Shown piece by piece: positions 27,191-39,965 of a stretch of 64,000 nucleotides of DNA. The DNA lies in NCBI GenBank assembly GCA_018340805.1, contig JACMZG010001908.1, forward strand, positions 47,862,524 through 47,926,523, written 5' to 3'. Numbering within the stretch: position 1 is the first letter of the stretch; each line of letters starts with the position of its first letter. The notes below the pieces were generated by a model. The model had not been told where the DNA came from. It worked only from the letters and a program-made list of their open reading frames with translations, and ran no database searches. Origin of the DNA: Microvelia longipes (taxonomy: Eukaryota > Arthropoda > Insecta > Hemiptera > Veliidae). The position numbers and the translations under genes are program-made.

Positions 27191-27751
27191 ATGAGAAAAA
27201 ATAAACGGTACTTTTTTTAAAATTAAATAGTCAATATTTTCAACACAGACAAACAGACAGCAGGATGAAAACCACTCAGACCGTCATGAAAAACGGAATA
27301 ATTATGGTAAAATCTCGGTTTCGGATTTTTAGATGAAAACAATACTTTTCCTGATATCTAAAGGAGTAGAAAAAGACAGGTAAAAACGGCTCAGATACGC
27401 ACTATTGGATAAGAAAATCCAGCAGAAGGAAAGAAAGTAAAAAAAAAGTTGTAAAAAAAGGTTTTGATAGTGTCAGAGGACGCAAAATATTTGGAACTAA
27501 ATCGTTGGTAATATTGCGACCAAGGAATCAGATAAACGAATAAAAAATAAATTAGAATTATCTGATTAAGACCGGAAAATAGATGAGTACAGGACAAGGC
27601 TCTCCTCCTCAATGGGGATCATATCGTTCGGACGTAAAATTTAGATATAAATGGTTAAAAGACTGATACCAGCAAAATAACAAATTATAATGAATAACAG
27701 AACTTGGTACTTATGTCTAGCGTTTGATGACTTTGAACTAAATTAGAAAAC

Positions 27752-27874
27752 AGTTACTAGCAACACTTACTAGAAGCAAAAAGTTACCAGCAACCACTTA
27801 CTAGAAGCAAGTAGTTACCAGCAACCATTTATTAGAGGCAAACAGTTACCAGCAGCCACTTACTAGAAGCAAAC
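27752..27874. repeat. 30/31-bp minisatellite, 4 copies
   Basis: Units start AGTTACCAGCAACCACTTAC at 27752, 27782, 27813 and 27844. The first unit is 30 bp and the others are 31 bp. Confidence 0.95.
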
Positions 27875-28117
27875 AGAACTTTGCACGCGATTGTGGATTT
27901 GCAGCCCGAGCGAAGCGAGGGTCGTAACTACGGAGTCTCATCGTTCCCGCGAATCTTTACTAAAAATAACTCTGGAAATACCGCCAAAACCTTCCCAGGC
28001 ACTCGCGCGACGAAAGTTTATAAAAAGGTTGTGTCACTTCATGACGTCACAAAAAACGTTTACACTTTTTAAAATAACTTGCCAAAAACCCTCTTTTAAA
28101 ATCAAGTATGTACATAA

Positions 28118-28186
28118 AAATAAATAAAGTTTGTCTTTCCACAGATGATAAAAAATCATCTGTGGAAAGACAAACTTTATTTATTT
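28118..28186. repeat. Perfect 32-bp hairpin, 5-nt loop
   Basis: 28118-28149 is perfectly complementary to 28155-28186 with an AAAAA loop. The stem includes GTTTGTCTTTCCACAGATGA. It lies in the S6-to-terminal-exon intron on the Shaker transcript. Nothing links it to a known family. Confidence 0.9.
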
Positions 28187-28647
28187 ATAAGCTTATTCCA
28201 CATCTCAGTATTTATCGGATTAAGTATGTACATTTTTGATTTTTTTGGGAAGGAATTAACAATGTTAGATGCTTTTTCGATTTGAAATAACCTATGGTTA
28301 TTAAACATCTTCATTTCGTAAGGTTATTTACTTGCGCGAAAATCGGCAATGCATTTTTGCGCGAACGAGGATTCGGGGGAAAGCAGGTGACCCGTAATTA
28401 CACACACGCATGCAAAGTCCCGGTTCATATTTTCGGCACTAGGGCCGAAAGTAAGAAGAACTAGTCAGCAACAATCTAAAGAAGAGGTGGATGTTGAAAG
28501 ATTAAAATGTCAACATTGTGTATCAAGATAAACAAATAACAGTAACTTTCTCGAGGACTTAAAATCCCCTGGCTTGTTATTAAAGCTCATCTTGATTCTA
28601 ACTAATTCTAATAATATTTTAATTATGGTAAAGTAGTTCCAACTCAC

Positions 28648-28838
28648 CTAATGTACCGGGGAGGTAAGGACAGCTGGTAACATGATTAAAGTTCTGAGAC
28701 TGCATGTCCTCTTGATCGGTTTCCCGATGGTAGAAGTAGTTGAAATTGGAGACGATGACGGGCACCGGAAGAGCGATGGTAAGTACACCAGCGATTGCGC
28801 ATAGTGATCCGACCAACTTACCCCAGACACCAACCGGC
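28648..28838 (-). CDS. Sh: Shaker K+ channel, S6 exon
   Basis: This 191-nt exon has acceptor tttactgacag/G and donor CATTAG/gtgagt. Its first G completes the residue after GYGDM (Thr with pore exon B, Arg with exon A). It then encodes [17 protein letters not shown], the S6 gate helix with the Kv-specific PVP hinge ([11 protein letters not shown]), [11 protein letters not shown], and the proximal C-terminus to [10 protein letters not shown]. It ends after the first nucleotide of a Gly codon. It matches Drosophila Shaker almost residue for residue, apart from conservative changes such as QEDMQ for QEEMQ. In Drosophila the alternative 3' ends branch at about this point. Here a compatible terminal exon lies 4.7 kb further on. 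Confidence 0.98.
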
Positions 28839-31800
28839 CTGTCAGTAAAACAAAATGGTGTAGTAAAACCATCATATCATGAATGGAATTTTATGTTCAA
28901 TCTTAGGGAAGATACATTTTCATATAATATTAATAAAAATTATGAAATCACTGAAAATAAATAAAAATAGATGATGAAAAAGGCAATATTATTGAAAGGA
29001 AAATATAAAGGTACACAGTGTTTGACTTTATTGCAAGAAACTTTAAGTATAGGTCCGTAGTGTACCAAGACAATTTACACTCTGGAAATTTATAGAGGTA
29101 TTCTGGAACTTAAATATGAGCATTGTTTAAAGTTATGAAGAAAACATACTTTACTGTAACTTATTTTAATCTTAATTTTGTAAATGTTTGTTTCTTGATT
29201 TTTGTATATTGGCTCACGCCGTAAATTATAAATAAATAAATAAAAAATAGTTTCTTCCAATTCTTCCTTGCCGATACTTACTCTGGTACACAAGCAAGTA
29301 TTCAAGCGATTCTTAAACTAAATATTATGCTTTAATAGAGACAACTGTTCTTTAACGAACAAAATCTTGGTTTTGGCGGATTTAGTAAGCTTGAGTGCAA
29401 AATTGATTATATAACAAATTTAGAGCAAGCATTTGTAGAATCTTTAAAATTATCACTTTACAACTCTCCTCGAAGGATGACATAGCAAAGAGGTTTAGGG
29501 TACAACTAGGCCTTATATAGATGAATCATACCAGCCATCTTGGTGAGTTATCATATAGATAAGTTATATAACATAACATATCTAATAACATATAACATAA
29601 TCTATGTTATAAAAAAATGTAAATTTTGAGTGCAAATGTTAGACACAAGTCTGGCAGCCTATGCTTCTGTTTAACTCTAGTCTGGCAGCATATGCTAGTG
29701 TTTTGACCAAATTAGGTAAAATTGAGAAGAATTGATCTGGATGATTTAAATTAGGGCAAAGTAAGTCCAAAACAGCATGAGAGCTTATAACATACTTTAG
29801 TAAGTCATAAACAGCTCATAGTAATACAGACACTCATGTGATTTCATATTTAACTTAAAAAATTAAATAAAATGTATTTTCACCTAAAGTAGAACACAAG
29901 TTAGTTATAAAGCCAAACTATTTTGTTTACCTTCAAGCATAGATAAACAAAACTAATAATTAACTAAAATTAGTTTAATAAAAATAAATATCAGTTTATA
30001 CTATCTTGGTCTAAGAAAATAATTAAAATTTCATTAAATAATAATTTAATTATTTTATAAGTGTAATTATTTTTGTTTTAAGTTTAGTTTGTATTTTTTG
30101 GTTACATATACATTTAATTAGTACTTCATTATTAGTTATTGATAAATTAAACAAAGTACGATACAATTTATTTAAAACTACATTTATTAACTTTTATCAA
30201 ATATTAAAAAAAATCAATTATTAACTTTTATTATTATTTTAAAAGTTTTATTTAATAATTAATAACTAACTTTAATAATGAGTAACTTATTATTTAGTCG
30301 AAGGTGAAAATAAAAAATAATAATTAAGTCATTTGTAAAACATACTTTAATTTTTAGTATCTAATTTAATTAAAAAAGAAAATATTAAAAACTAATTTGC
30401 ATGATTCAAAAGGTAATAGTCCCGATATTGAAGTTTAATTAACGTTTAAAAATAATAAAGTTAATTTTCTTTTAAAATGATTTTATAAAATAGAATCAGT
30501 CCAGTAATTTCCGTTTCTTATAAAGGTTTGCGTAAAATTTATTTTTGTTTAAGAAAAAAAAAATATTTGCAAAGCATTGCTATATAAATATTTTATAAAT
30601 TTAATAGAAGTGGATTTGGAATCTATTAGAGTAAAGGATATTTAAAGATTTAAGACACTTAAGGCAAATCAAATAGCACTTAAGAAGTAGGTTAGCCAAG
30701 AAAAAGCAACAGGAAGTTAAACAAAAAAAATCGTTTGCTAAAAAGGTGTTAGTTTTAGAAATGTGCTGATATGCAGACTGATAAAAATAAGGACATTGGA
30801 TTATCTTCTGTATACAGTTATAATAATAATCTTCTCTTTAGTCCAGATAAGAGATGTAAAATTAATAAGATCTTTTTATCATTTTATTTTGGAAATTCAG
30901 ATAATAGGTTGCAACGACCTAGAGAAATCAGCATTATCTAATCAAAATCAATTTGATGAAATATGCGTCTGTCTATTTTTTGAATTTTTTTAAACTCAAA
31001 TTATAATGATATCTTAACTCAAGATAATACAAAATCGTTTCTGAAAACTGTTAGCCCTGAAAATCGTTCAATCGAACCAAGCTTGAAATGCAAATTAAAA
31101 CAACGGATTTTCGTCTGCAAAGCCAAATCTATGGACGTCACACATTCTTGTAAAAATATTATTTTTTAAGCAAATGGTTTCCTCTGCTCTGCTGCGAAAA
31201 TAGATAATCATCCAGGGAGAAGTCATCTTTTGAAAAATTAATAATCAAGAAGAGGGCAGCATAGCTATAATTATGTCACTTCATACAAGTTAAAACTAAT
31301 GTTATAGTAATAAACTTTAGTTTTCCTATTAGCTTTCCCAACGGGTGGAGCGAGCCAGGAAGAACAAAATATATATTTTATCACATTTTTTTTGGATCCG
31401 GCGAAGGGGGGGAGGGGTAGCTTACACCCCTTTTCCCTCCTACCCGAATTACTGCCACTCCCTGTAGGCCATGTACTTTTACTTTAAAAGGAAATTTTCC
31501 ACATCAGGGAAAGTGTATTCTTTATTACGATGGTAGCTATTAACAAGCAATTCTTTAGTTCTACCAACTAAAAGCTATAGCAATTTATAGAAAGAAAGGA
31601 ATTCGCTAAAAGTACCACCTAATCGCGCGCCTTTTTAAGACTTAAAATACAACTTTGGTAACTTCTTTGATTTTGATACATAAATATTCCTTTCTAAAGA
31701 ATTTGAATTTAAACTAATATAAATTTTAATTTAAAAAAGAAATTTTTTCAATGTTACAAAATTTGTAAATCAAGCAATAATAATATTAAATATTCTAAAC

Positions 31801-33001
31801 ATTAAGTGTGGAGTATTGTGTGAAATTCATGACAAGGATAAGCTACCTGATTTTAAGGTACATAAAAAATAGTTAATAGAGTTTCAAAAATACTTGAACT
31901 TAAGTTAAACTTAATTTAAGTTAACTCAACTTAAACAGAAGAACTAGTTTTTCTTCTGGTTATTGGTCCTGACTTAAGACCTTTAAGAGAATTAATAAAA
32001 ATTCATGATGACTTAGATATAAGGACTTTGTGCTGTTATTTTGCAAACTTTTTGAAGGAATTTACAACTCAAAGTAGTGAATTTAAGAAACTCAATTAAA
32101 TAATTCTGGAGTCATGTTGATTCAATGGAACACTCTTTTACATGAGATATAGAACCCCATCTCATTTATAAGTTACAATTGTTAATTTTAGACCTGAATT
32201 CTAAAAGCCTAATGTAAGTTTAAGGAGTACTTATACGTCAACATATATTGCATCTGTTTTTACGTGTAAGTTAAACTCAAACTTAGTTATGTTTAGATTA
32301 CAGCCCGTACTTAACACCTTTTGTAGTTTAAAAAATGATTATCATAAAGTAAATGATTTTTAATAATTTTGTTAGCGTTTTATATGTGTCTTATAAAACG
32401 TATTTGCATTAAAAAAAAACATTATTAAAAATTATGACTCTTCTCTGTGAGTGAAAAAAATATATAAATACAAAATATAATTAATGGTTGCAAGAAAATT
32501 AGGTTAATTTATTCATTGCGTATTTATCACTTAAAAAAATTCTATCAATTAAGTTTACATAATCCAAATCAACTGGTTAGTAACATAATAAAATTTTACT
32601 TATTTTGACAGACCAGTAAAAATAAACGTTAGAAAAATGTATATATTAATAAAAAATACATGAGTAAATCAAGATTAAATATAAAAATAGGTATAAATAT
32701 ATAAAAATAACATATCTAATAATCCAGAAAAAGAGTTAAAAATCTAGTGACATGCATAAAATGTTTCAACTACACAAAATGTTTTAAATTTTAACGTCAA
32801 TATTAAAGTAAGGTATTGTTAAAGTCATTTAGAAAGAAAATGACCCGGTAAACTATAGTTTCATTTTCATTGGTAGAGGAGGTATGAGTTACTTTAGCTG
32901 GTGGTATAGTTAAACAACTTTCCAATAACAATGGGAAATTCTCCCGGTCATATATCTATACATCAATAATATTGCCACTGTTTCAAAGATACGATAATTC
33001 G

Positions 33002-33003
<2 letters not shown>

Positions 33004-33055
<52 letters not shown>
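33004..33055. repeat. (TA)n microsatellite
   Basis: About 50 bp of TA repeats with one interruption, in the pore-S6 intron. Confidence 0.95.
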
Positions 33056-33058
<3 letters not shown>

Positions 33059-36000
33059 ATTATATGTATTAGAGTATGTACAATCTAATCTCTACAGTAG
33101 CCACTATTTAACATGTACAGTCAATCAGAATTTAAACTCTTGAAATTTGCAAACGATTTCTCATAATTTGCTTAAATTATTTTAAATTTGACTTAATACA
33201 ATAAGGCTCATATAAAATCTATTTTTACTAGCTGATTTCCAAAAAAATTAGTTAATGAGGTTGTTTTTTTTATGAAATTAAAGAAACAGGAAAAAATAAA
33301 ATATATATTTTTAATTAAACTTTCACTAAAGTTTTATAACAATTTAAAACTCTTTTTGGATTAAAATAATAATAATAGGAAGTTAATAAAATGAACATTC
33401 ACAAACATAAAATATGGTAACTAAAACTAAAAGCGACATAACATAGGAATCTAACCCCAGGGGATATAAATAAATTAATAGTGCAAACTGTGCTCAAAGA
33501 ATACTGGACAAAGAAAAAAAATGGGTTATTTGTATTAAAATTGTACCTGTCAAACAATAATTGCGGGTTAATTATACAATAAGGATATCAGTCAAAACTG
33601 TGTGTTATAAAACAGAGGGTTATTTTTACTTTACTGTTATGTTTCAATATTTGATTATTTGTACAAGAAGCATATCAGTCAAAATATGCAGTGTGTTATT
33701 TATATTGATAGAATAACAGTCAAAAATATAAAGTACGATATTTGCAATCGGAAGAAATTAGTCAAAATTAAATACAGAAAAGTAAGTAGATCAATGATAA
33801 AACAATGGCCCATTTAGGTACAAAAAGTTTTAAGTTGGCCCATTTAGTTTTTAGTCAGAAGAAATTATATGAAAATAAATAATTGCTCTTTTTACAAGAA
33901 GAATAATTAATGTATACTATTATTATAATGTATATTTTTTGAAGTGGCGCCCAGATTATGGAAATTATAACATGGAACGTGCTTAGAAAAGGACGTTAAG
34001 CCGAAATTTTCGAGCCCGTGCGATGTCAGGTACTTGTAAAAGATCCGTAACCCTAAATTTATCTAGGACTGGGTAAAATTATGGACCCTCGATAGTAGCT
34101 TAATTAACTATTCAAATGTTTCTGTTTTTCGGGTTCGAAAGCTTATTATACGCCAGAAGGAATCTGGCAGAGGAGCACGTGTGGTTTCTAGCTAACAAAT
34201 GGTACAGTCACAGCTCTGCGGTACATTAGACGCAAAATACCTGTACTATGATTCATATTGTTGAACACTTCTATAAAGTGTGTTAGCAAAGAGGGTCCAA
34301 CGACGTAACACAATTCTCATGTGACTCATTACCTCTCAGTGATTACTATCACTATCAACATTTAGAAAAATTAGTTAATATTGCCTCAAATCATGTAAAA
34401 TTCAGTATGAATTCGTTTGGTTGAAAACATTGAAAACATTCTGCATCAAAAGCATGCTTCTAATGACATTTATTCCACTCTACTCTTAACCCAAATATGC
34501 GTCTCTATTTAATAAAATATTTTGTCCATCAAGTATGAATTTCGAAAAACACTCATTTAAACCTATTTTAAATATTATTTAAAATATACTATACATTTTT
34601 CAAACGAAAACTGTACGGATTTTCAAAATATGGTATAACATATAACTTGTAAAAAGCCAGAGACAAAGCAATAAGATTGCAAGTAGACAAGTATCGTGCT
34701 TACCAAATTTACCCGGGTTAAAAATATACGTACTACTTAATAATAGGACGCCTTATAGATACAATAGTTAATGTAATCTTATATTGTTTCATTTTAGTCT
34801 ATATTTAGATTTTAGATAAGCTTGTAAATCTCTGATTGCAACTTATAGAATATCTAGTAGTTTTTGGCGTCCAGCGCTGTATTTGAATCTGTAATTGAAT
34901 ATTTGAAAATATGACAGTCTTGCCAACAACCTTTTGAAGTTTCCTAGTTCTAAACCCTGCAACACTGAATGGTCAGGTTATATTATGATAGTCTAAGATT
35001 TGTTTACTCTTTCTAGTTAAACAAAAGTAATCGAGTGTATGAATATCACTTATTTATCTCCAAGACATTAAACTTCATTAGTGGAAGATACCGCCTCGTA
35101 ATACCTTTATGACGTCATCATATCAAGGTTAATTAATTTTGACATAGATGGCAGTAGTGCGTTCCGCCATGAATTATTGATCTCCCGCAATACGAGTGTC
35201 AAAACTACTACACATACAATAATTTTGAAGAAACAAAACGAGGGAAATCGTTTTGAAGAAAATGTCTTAATTTATATATTGATCAGTCAGAACAAAAATT
35301 TTCAAATAATTTGAGATCAAAGTCTGAATTTAGATTTGAGGGATTAAATTAAAGAGCCCAAATCAAACTGCGTGAACAAACTACGTGATGCCTAACGTTG
35401 GATTATAGACTAAGGCCAACCAAAAATGTTCTAATTAGTAAATATCCTTAACTTAAATAATAAGTATTGTTACTTATTTAAATTTTTTTATGATTAAAAT
35501 CAATAAAAAATCTTAATAGGGTACATTATTAAATAATATAATTGACTAAAAAATAAAAGAAGTTTTTGGTGTTGAAAAAAAATCAGGGTTAGATGCCACA
35601 AAGCAGTTCCACGACATCCACCATGCTGCAACATGCACAAGCCATGCTCGCTATCATGCGGGACCTCAAGCACTTTACAAATTTAATATTTTTTTTATCA
35701 TGAATTTAACTTTTTTTTATTATACTTGCTATTTCAAATAAATTATTTTTTTAAAGGGCGCTAAATTTACTAATTATATTAATTAAAACAATTTAATTCT
35801 TTTGGTGGCATAAAAGAGAAATAAACGAGCATTGTGATTTTTATCAATTCAAACGTCGATAGTAAAAAAAATATATTGATCTAAAAAATTAAATAAAACA
35901 TATCTACTTGATTTAATTTTCTAATAAAAGCATTTACAAAGAAATGTTTGTTACGTTTTAATAAATAAAATTTAAGTTGAATTAATTAGAAAAAAAACTA

Positions 36001-36700
36001 CAAAATGTGTTTCAAAATAATATAAAATTGTATGGTTAGAACTTATAAACAATCAGGATGAATGATATCAAAATTTTATAATAACAAGTATACAAATTAA
36101 AAACAGTAAAAGTTTGAGAAAATTCTTTGTTTTCTGCGAAGCTTGCGTTGAATGACCTTAAGGGAAAAATATAACATTTTTTCTTTTAGCCGTTCGTTTT
36201 CCCTAGTATTGATTCCTGTTTAACACTTTTGTTTTTGATTTTTTTTTAAATTTATTTAATGCTTTTAATTATGTAAGATATACAAAGACGAAATGGGTAA
36301 AAATAAAACTTTCAAGCAAAAAATAAAACAACAGATTTGATAAGTATTTCTTTTCCGCTTTTACAACATCGATAAAGGTACCACAAAAATTAAAATAAAA
36401 GTAGACAATAAAAAGAAAAAAAGAGAATAACGTAAACGAGAGGCAAATTAGGAGGAGAAGTGTGGCACAGATAAAAGAAAAAACAGAAGAAACGAATATT
36501 CACAGTATAATGTGCTTAACTATTATTAACATCCAAGATGAACTGCTCAGAAAAAGGAAATCAAAATATTTCCTGAAAGTAATTTCCCTCAAATAACGCA
36601 ATATTAATGTAACCCAAGTTATTTTATTATTTTTTTTATTTATTAAGTAAAACCTAAATCCAAATGGCTAATTTAACCAATAACGAATAATATAATTAAG

Positions 36701-36915
36701 AGAAAATAAACCAGTTTTCGTGTCTCCACTAATTATAATTAACATATGACTAAGGATTACAACCTTTGACGGTCATCAACAGGGCCTACATAATAAACAA
36801 AACAAAATTATTTATTTGTTTATGTAGCACTGATGATGACCATTAAAGGTTGAAAACTGGCTTTGTCATTAATTAATTTAAATGAGTAGAGAGACGAAAA
36901 CTGGTTTAGTTTTAT
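36701..36915. repeat. Foldback element with hammerhead-like motif
   Basis: This imperfect inverted repeat has outer arms AAACCAGTTTTCGTGTCTCC and its complement near 36890-36906, and inner arms around ACAACCTTTGACGGTCATCA and TGATGACCATTAAAGGTTG. Arms are about 95 bp with a short A+T loop. The right arm carries CTGATGATG, a short stem ACC/GGT, then TGAAAAC (36830-36857). Confidence 0.75.
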
Positions 36916-39620
36916 TTCTTATCATATTACTCTACAGCTAGGTCCATCAAATAATATCATTGAACGTGGGGTTTGCTATCACCAATGGCGAGAGTTGGGT
37001 TGCAGCTTATTAATACTCCCTTATAATCTTAGATCTAGAAGTCCTAATGTAGGACAATAAGCAAACAAATATCTTTCACTAGAAGCTTCCGTCTCTCGAA
37101 ATTCTTTAACAACTGAGTTTAGTCAGAACTTAAGTTAAATCTATTGGTTGACTAATTTATACTAACGATCTTAAGTAATAATGCTTTATTCATAAATAAA
37201 TTTTGATTTTCAATCACTAATCCTCTAGGAGATAGAGTACGACCATGACTCCTCCAATATTGGATACTTAAACCAAACTGTAGTAGATAATACTCAACAA
37301 TTTATTCAGGCAAAGTTAATAGTAGTTGACACATTTTTGGTAAGGAATTTTAGGTGCAAAGTTGTAGGTTTACGGCAGACATTTTTTTTAATTACAGTAA
37401 ACAAAAAAACACACAATAAGTGTAGGTGGCATCAGAAGTGACAGATTCCACAAAGGTAATTTTCGTCAAATGTTAACGGCCAATATGTTATTGATATTTC
37501 TGTTATTTAAAAAAAATTACTTACATAATATAAAGCTGGATTTTCATACAACTTCTAATTTAAGGGAGCTTTTCATTATTCTCAAAATTTTATTTAGATT
37601 TAACGAGTGGATCAATAAACATAAGGAGAAAAATTAGTCCTGGAATTTGGAACATGGTCTCTCCCCACAGTAAATCGACTCTTGTAAGTTCTAATTTACC
37701 ATTATTATCTCGTTAACTGGTATCCAAATATGGCAACTTTTTACCACTTTTGGAAACTTGGAAAAATGAATATAGAACACATAATATAATAGTGCTTATT
37801 TGATTGCAATGTGATACTAATATCACTCTAATCCGGTATTTTGTACAATATACATCGTATAGTCTAACAACGATTTCTTCAAAATATTTTTATCTTTGAG
37901 GGGTTTTGTTTTAAAAAAGCTCTATGATAAATGTCCAACAATATCTTATTATAACAAATTCCCGGATTAGGATGATCAGTATAACATTTCTTGGGATTTA
38001 ATTTTAATTCTAAAAAAGGCATTATTATAGTGTGTTCTAATTTAACTTTTCAAAATAACTAAAAGTGGTAACAAAATGATCATATTTGGGTAATAGTTAC
38101 CAACATAATAGTGATAATTTTGAGCTCGCAAGAGTCAATTTACAGGGTTTAAAGACTATTTTTGAAAATCTAGGAACATTTTTCCTTCTTAATTTTAAGA
38201 ATCTACTGTTGGTGCTTCTGGAATGTTCCACTCGATATAAAGCTCATTAATAAACTATTAATTATATCTGATTTTATTAATTATATCTATAAATTAATAA
38301 ATATCTGATTTTATTTATTTACCAAAGATTTACTAATTGATTCAATCAGGTTATGACCATTAAACGCGTGCAAAGATAGATGTTTTTTTTAGAAGACTTT
38401 TAAATCGCGTAAATAATATAGATGAAATACAATAAATATCGCCATATTGGAAAATTGGATACATAAGTAGGGAAAATATTTATTAACAAAAGCAGTTAAT
38501 AAATAAATAATACAGCGTAGTATTGACAAGGAAGTGGTAAGGATGGAAAGCGGACAAAAGTGGGAGCCACAAATTTAGTTCCAAAAACATTGAAAGAGAG
38601 AGAAAGAGTACAGATAAAAAGATAGAAGAAGTAATATAGAGAGAGAACCATCACTTAGAAACTTTGGTGTTACAACTTTGAGAAGCATATACAAAACAAA
38701 GAACACTATAGTCACATTGTTCAATCTACAACATAAATCAACGGACAAATAAAAACAATATCTAGTAACAACTAAATCATAAATATATTTTAAATAAATC
38801 AGCTTGTAAATAATAATTTTGAAACAAAATAAATATAAATAACAAAAATAAATAAATAATAAGATTCAATAAAAAATTAACAAGGTAAATCAAATATCAT
38901 GTTAATGCACTCTTTCAATGAAGGCCGTACAATCGCCGAATGCGGAACCTACAGTACGCCGTACCCGGACGATTTGCAGTTGACCGAGTTTCATGTTTAC
39001 CCGCATCTGTTCCCCATATTGTTATGGTTCAATCTCCAGTTAACAAAGAATTTTCTTCAACTTATATTATTCAACTTCATTGCAGGAAAATATAACCTTA
39101 TAGATTAGGGGAAAAAATAAAAAGGTCTAAAAAAATAGTTTTGTCAATTTTCATAGCAAGAAAATAAATGAAAGAGGATGAAGAGACTAATTGAAATAAT
39201 ATAAATGGAAGATAGGATGGGGTATACGGGGAGATAGTGGACTAAATGATAGATGGATTATAAGCTTTATATGTGATTCTCTACCCGCTGTGATACGGAA
39301 TGTAAAGATAAATAAAACAACCTAGAGGGTCTAAAGATATTCACTGCAATTCAATGCCAACTACCAGTGATTTAAAAATGTTAAAAAAGGAAAAATAAAG
39401 TTAATGTTATAAAAAAATAAAACGGTACATAACAGAGCCAGTAGTATGCATACTTCAAGTAAATAAAATTCGTTCGAATTTCAACTAGAAATTATAAAAA
39501 TTTAGTAAACTTTTTAATAAAATACTTCAAAAAAATAAATAAAATGTAAAATAAAGAAATAAAATAAAACCAAAACCAAATGGCAAACTAAAAGAATCGT
39601 TATTAAAGAGTACATCATAC

Positions 39621-39750
39621 GTCATATCCCCATATCCCACGGTAGTCATGGTGACAACGGCCCACCAGAACGCGTCCGGGATCGACTTGAAGAATGAATT
39701 TTCGGAGCCCGCTTCGGCGAAGTAGACGGCACTTGAGAATAGCACCACAC
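39621..39750 (-). CDS. Sh: Shaker pore exon B (canonical, T-type)
   Basis: This is the second 130-nt pore exon, 85 bp downstream of exon A on the minus strand. Acceptor cttctttcag/GT, donor ATGAC/gtatga. The donor AC plus G of the next exon gives Thr, so the protein reads GYGDM-T-PVGVWGK as in Drosophila Shaker. It carries late S5 ([17 protein letters not shown]), the pore helix ([13 protein letters not shown]) and the K+ filter TVGYGD. It is identical in protein to Drosophila Shaker over this stretch, so it is the ancestral-type pore. It shares 107 of 130 nucleotides with exon A, with only three amino-acid changes. The open frame continues into the intron after the donor, but that extension is not conserved channel sequence. 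Confidence 0.97.
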
Positions 39751-39835
39751 CTGAAAGAAGGTACAGGCCCATTTTGGTAAATCGGGAAAAATAAAATTAT
39801 AATGAAAAAAATAACGAGGTTGTGGGCATTTTTAC
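39751..39835 (-). other. 85-bp intron between the two Shaker pore exons
   Basis: This short intron runs from the donor of pore exon A (gtaaaaatg) to the acceptor of pore exon B (ccttctttcag). It is far shorter than the neighbouring 9-11 kb introns. A spacer this small may hinder joining A to B and so favour mutually exclusive splicing. That is an inference from its length. No complementary docking sequence was recognised by eye. Confidence 0.9.
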
Positions 39836-39965
39836 CTCATGTCACCATATCCAACGGTTGTCATGGTGACGACTGCCCACCAGAAGGCGTCCGGTATGGA
39901 CTTGAAGAATGAGAGCTCCGAGCCGGCCTCGGCGAAGTAAACGGCACTTGAGAATAAGATAACGC
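39836..39965 (-). CDS. Sh: Shaker pore exon A (alternative, R-type)
   Basis: This is a 130-nt exon encoding late S5, the turret, the pore helix and the selectivity filter. Acceptor gattttcag/GC, donor ATGAG/gtaaaa. It reads two nucleotides finishing Gly, 42 codons, then AG. The AG joins the first G of the S6 exon to make Arg. The filter is TTVGYGDM, followed by R instead of the usual T. The turret reads GSELSFF where exon B and Drosophila have GSENSFF, and an Ile replaces Val early in S5. It is the upstream member of a tandem pair with exon B and has the same length and phases. Including both exons, or neither, breaks the frame, so A and B must be mutually exclusive. Alternative pore exons in shaker have been reported for a spiny lobster. 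Whether this exon corresponds to either of those forms cannot be judged here. Confidence 0.95.

Larger units (their letters stand above)
23936..28647 (-). other. Shaker intron between S6 exon and terminal exon
   Basis: About 4.7 kb. It holds two oppositely oriented copies of a dispersed repeat (25846-26290 and 26805-27190) around a 5S-like segment, a 31-bp minisatellite (27752-27874), a perfect 32-bp hairpin (28118-28186) and a triplicated ATTGGTCAAATTATGATT motif near 24400. In Drosophila this is the region where alternative 3' exons branch off. No second C-terminal exon was recognised here. Confidence 0.8.
28839..39620 (-). other. Shaker intron between pore exon B and S6 exon
   Basis: About 10.8 kb of A+T-rich intron. 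It contains a (TA)n tract near 33.0 kb, a foldback element at 36701-36915, and two slightly GC-richer islands with short open frames (35593-35703 and 38899-39108) that match nothing I recognise. The rest is low-complexity A+T sequence without recognisable coding or RNA features. Confidence 0.8.

Noticed and set aside
27752..27874. CRISPR-like array
   Set aside because: Units are contiguous minisatellite repeats without spacers, in a eukaryotic intron.
39527..39620. Extension of pore exon B past its donor ([10 protein letters not shown]...)
   Set aside because: It reads through a good GT donor into non-conserved A+T-rich intron; the conserved protein continues in the S6 exon.
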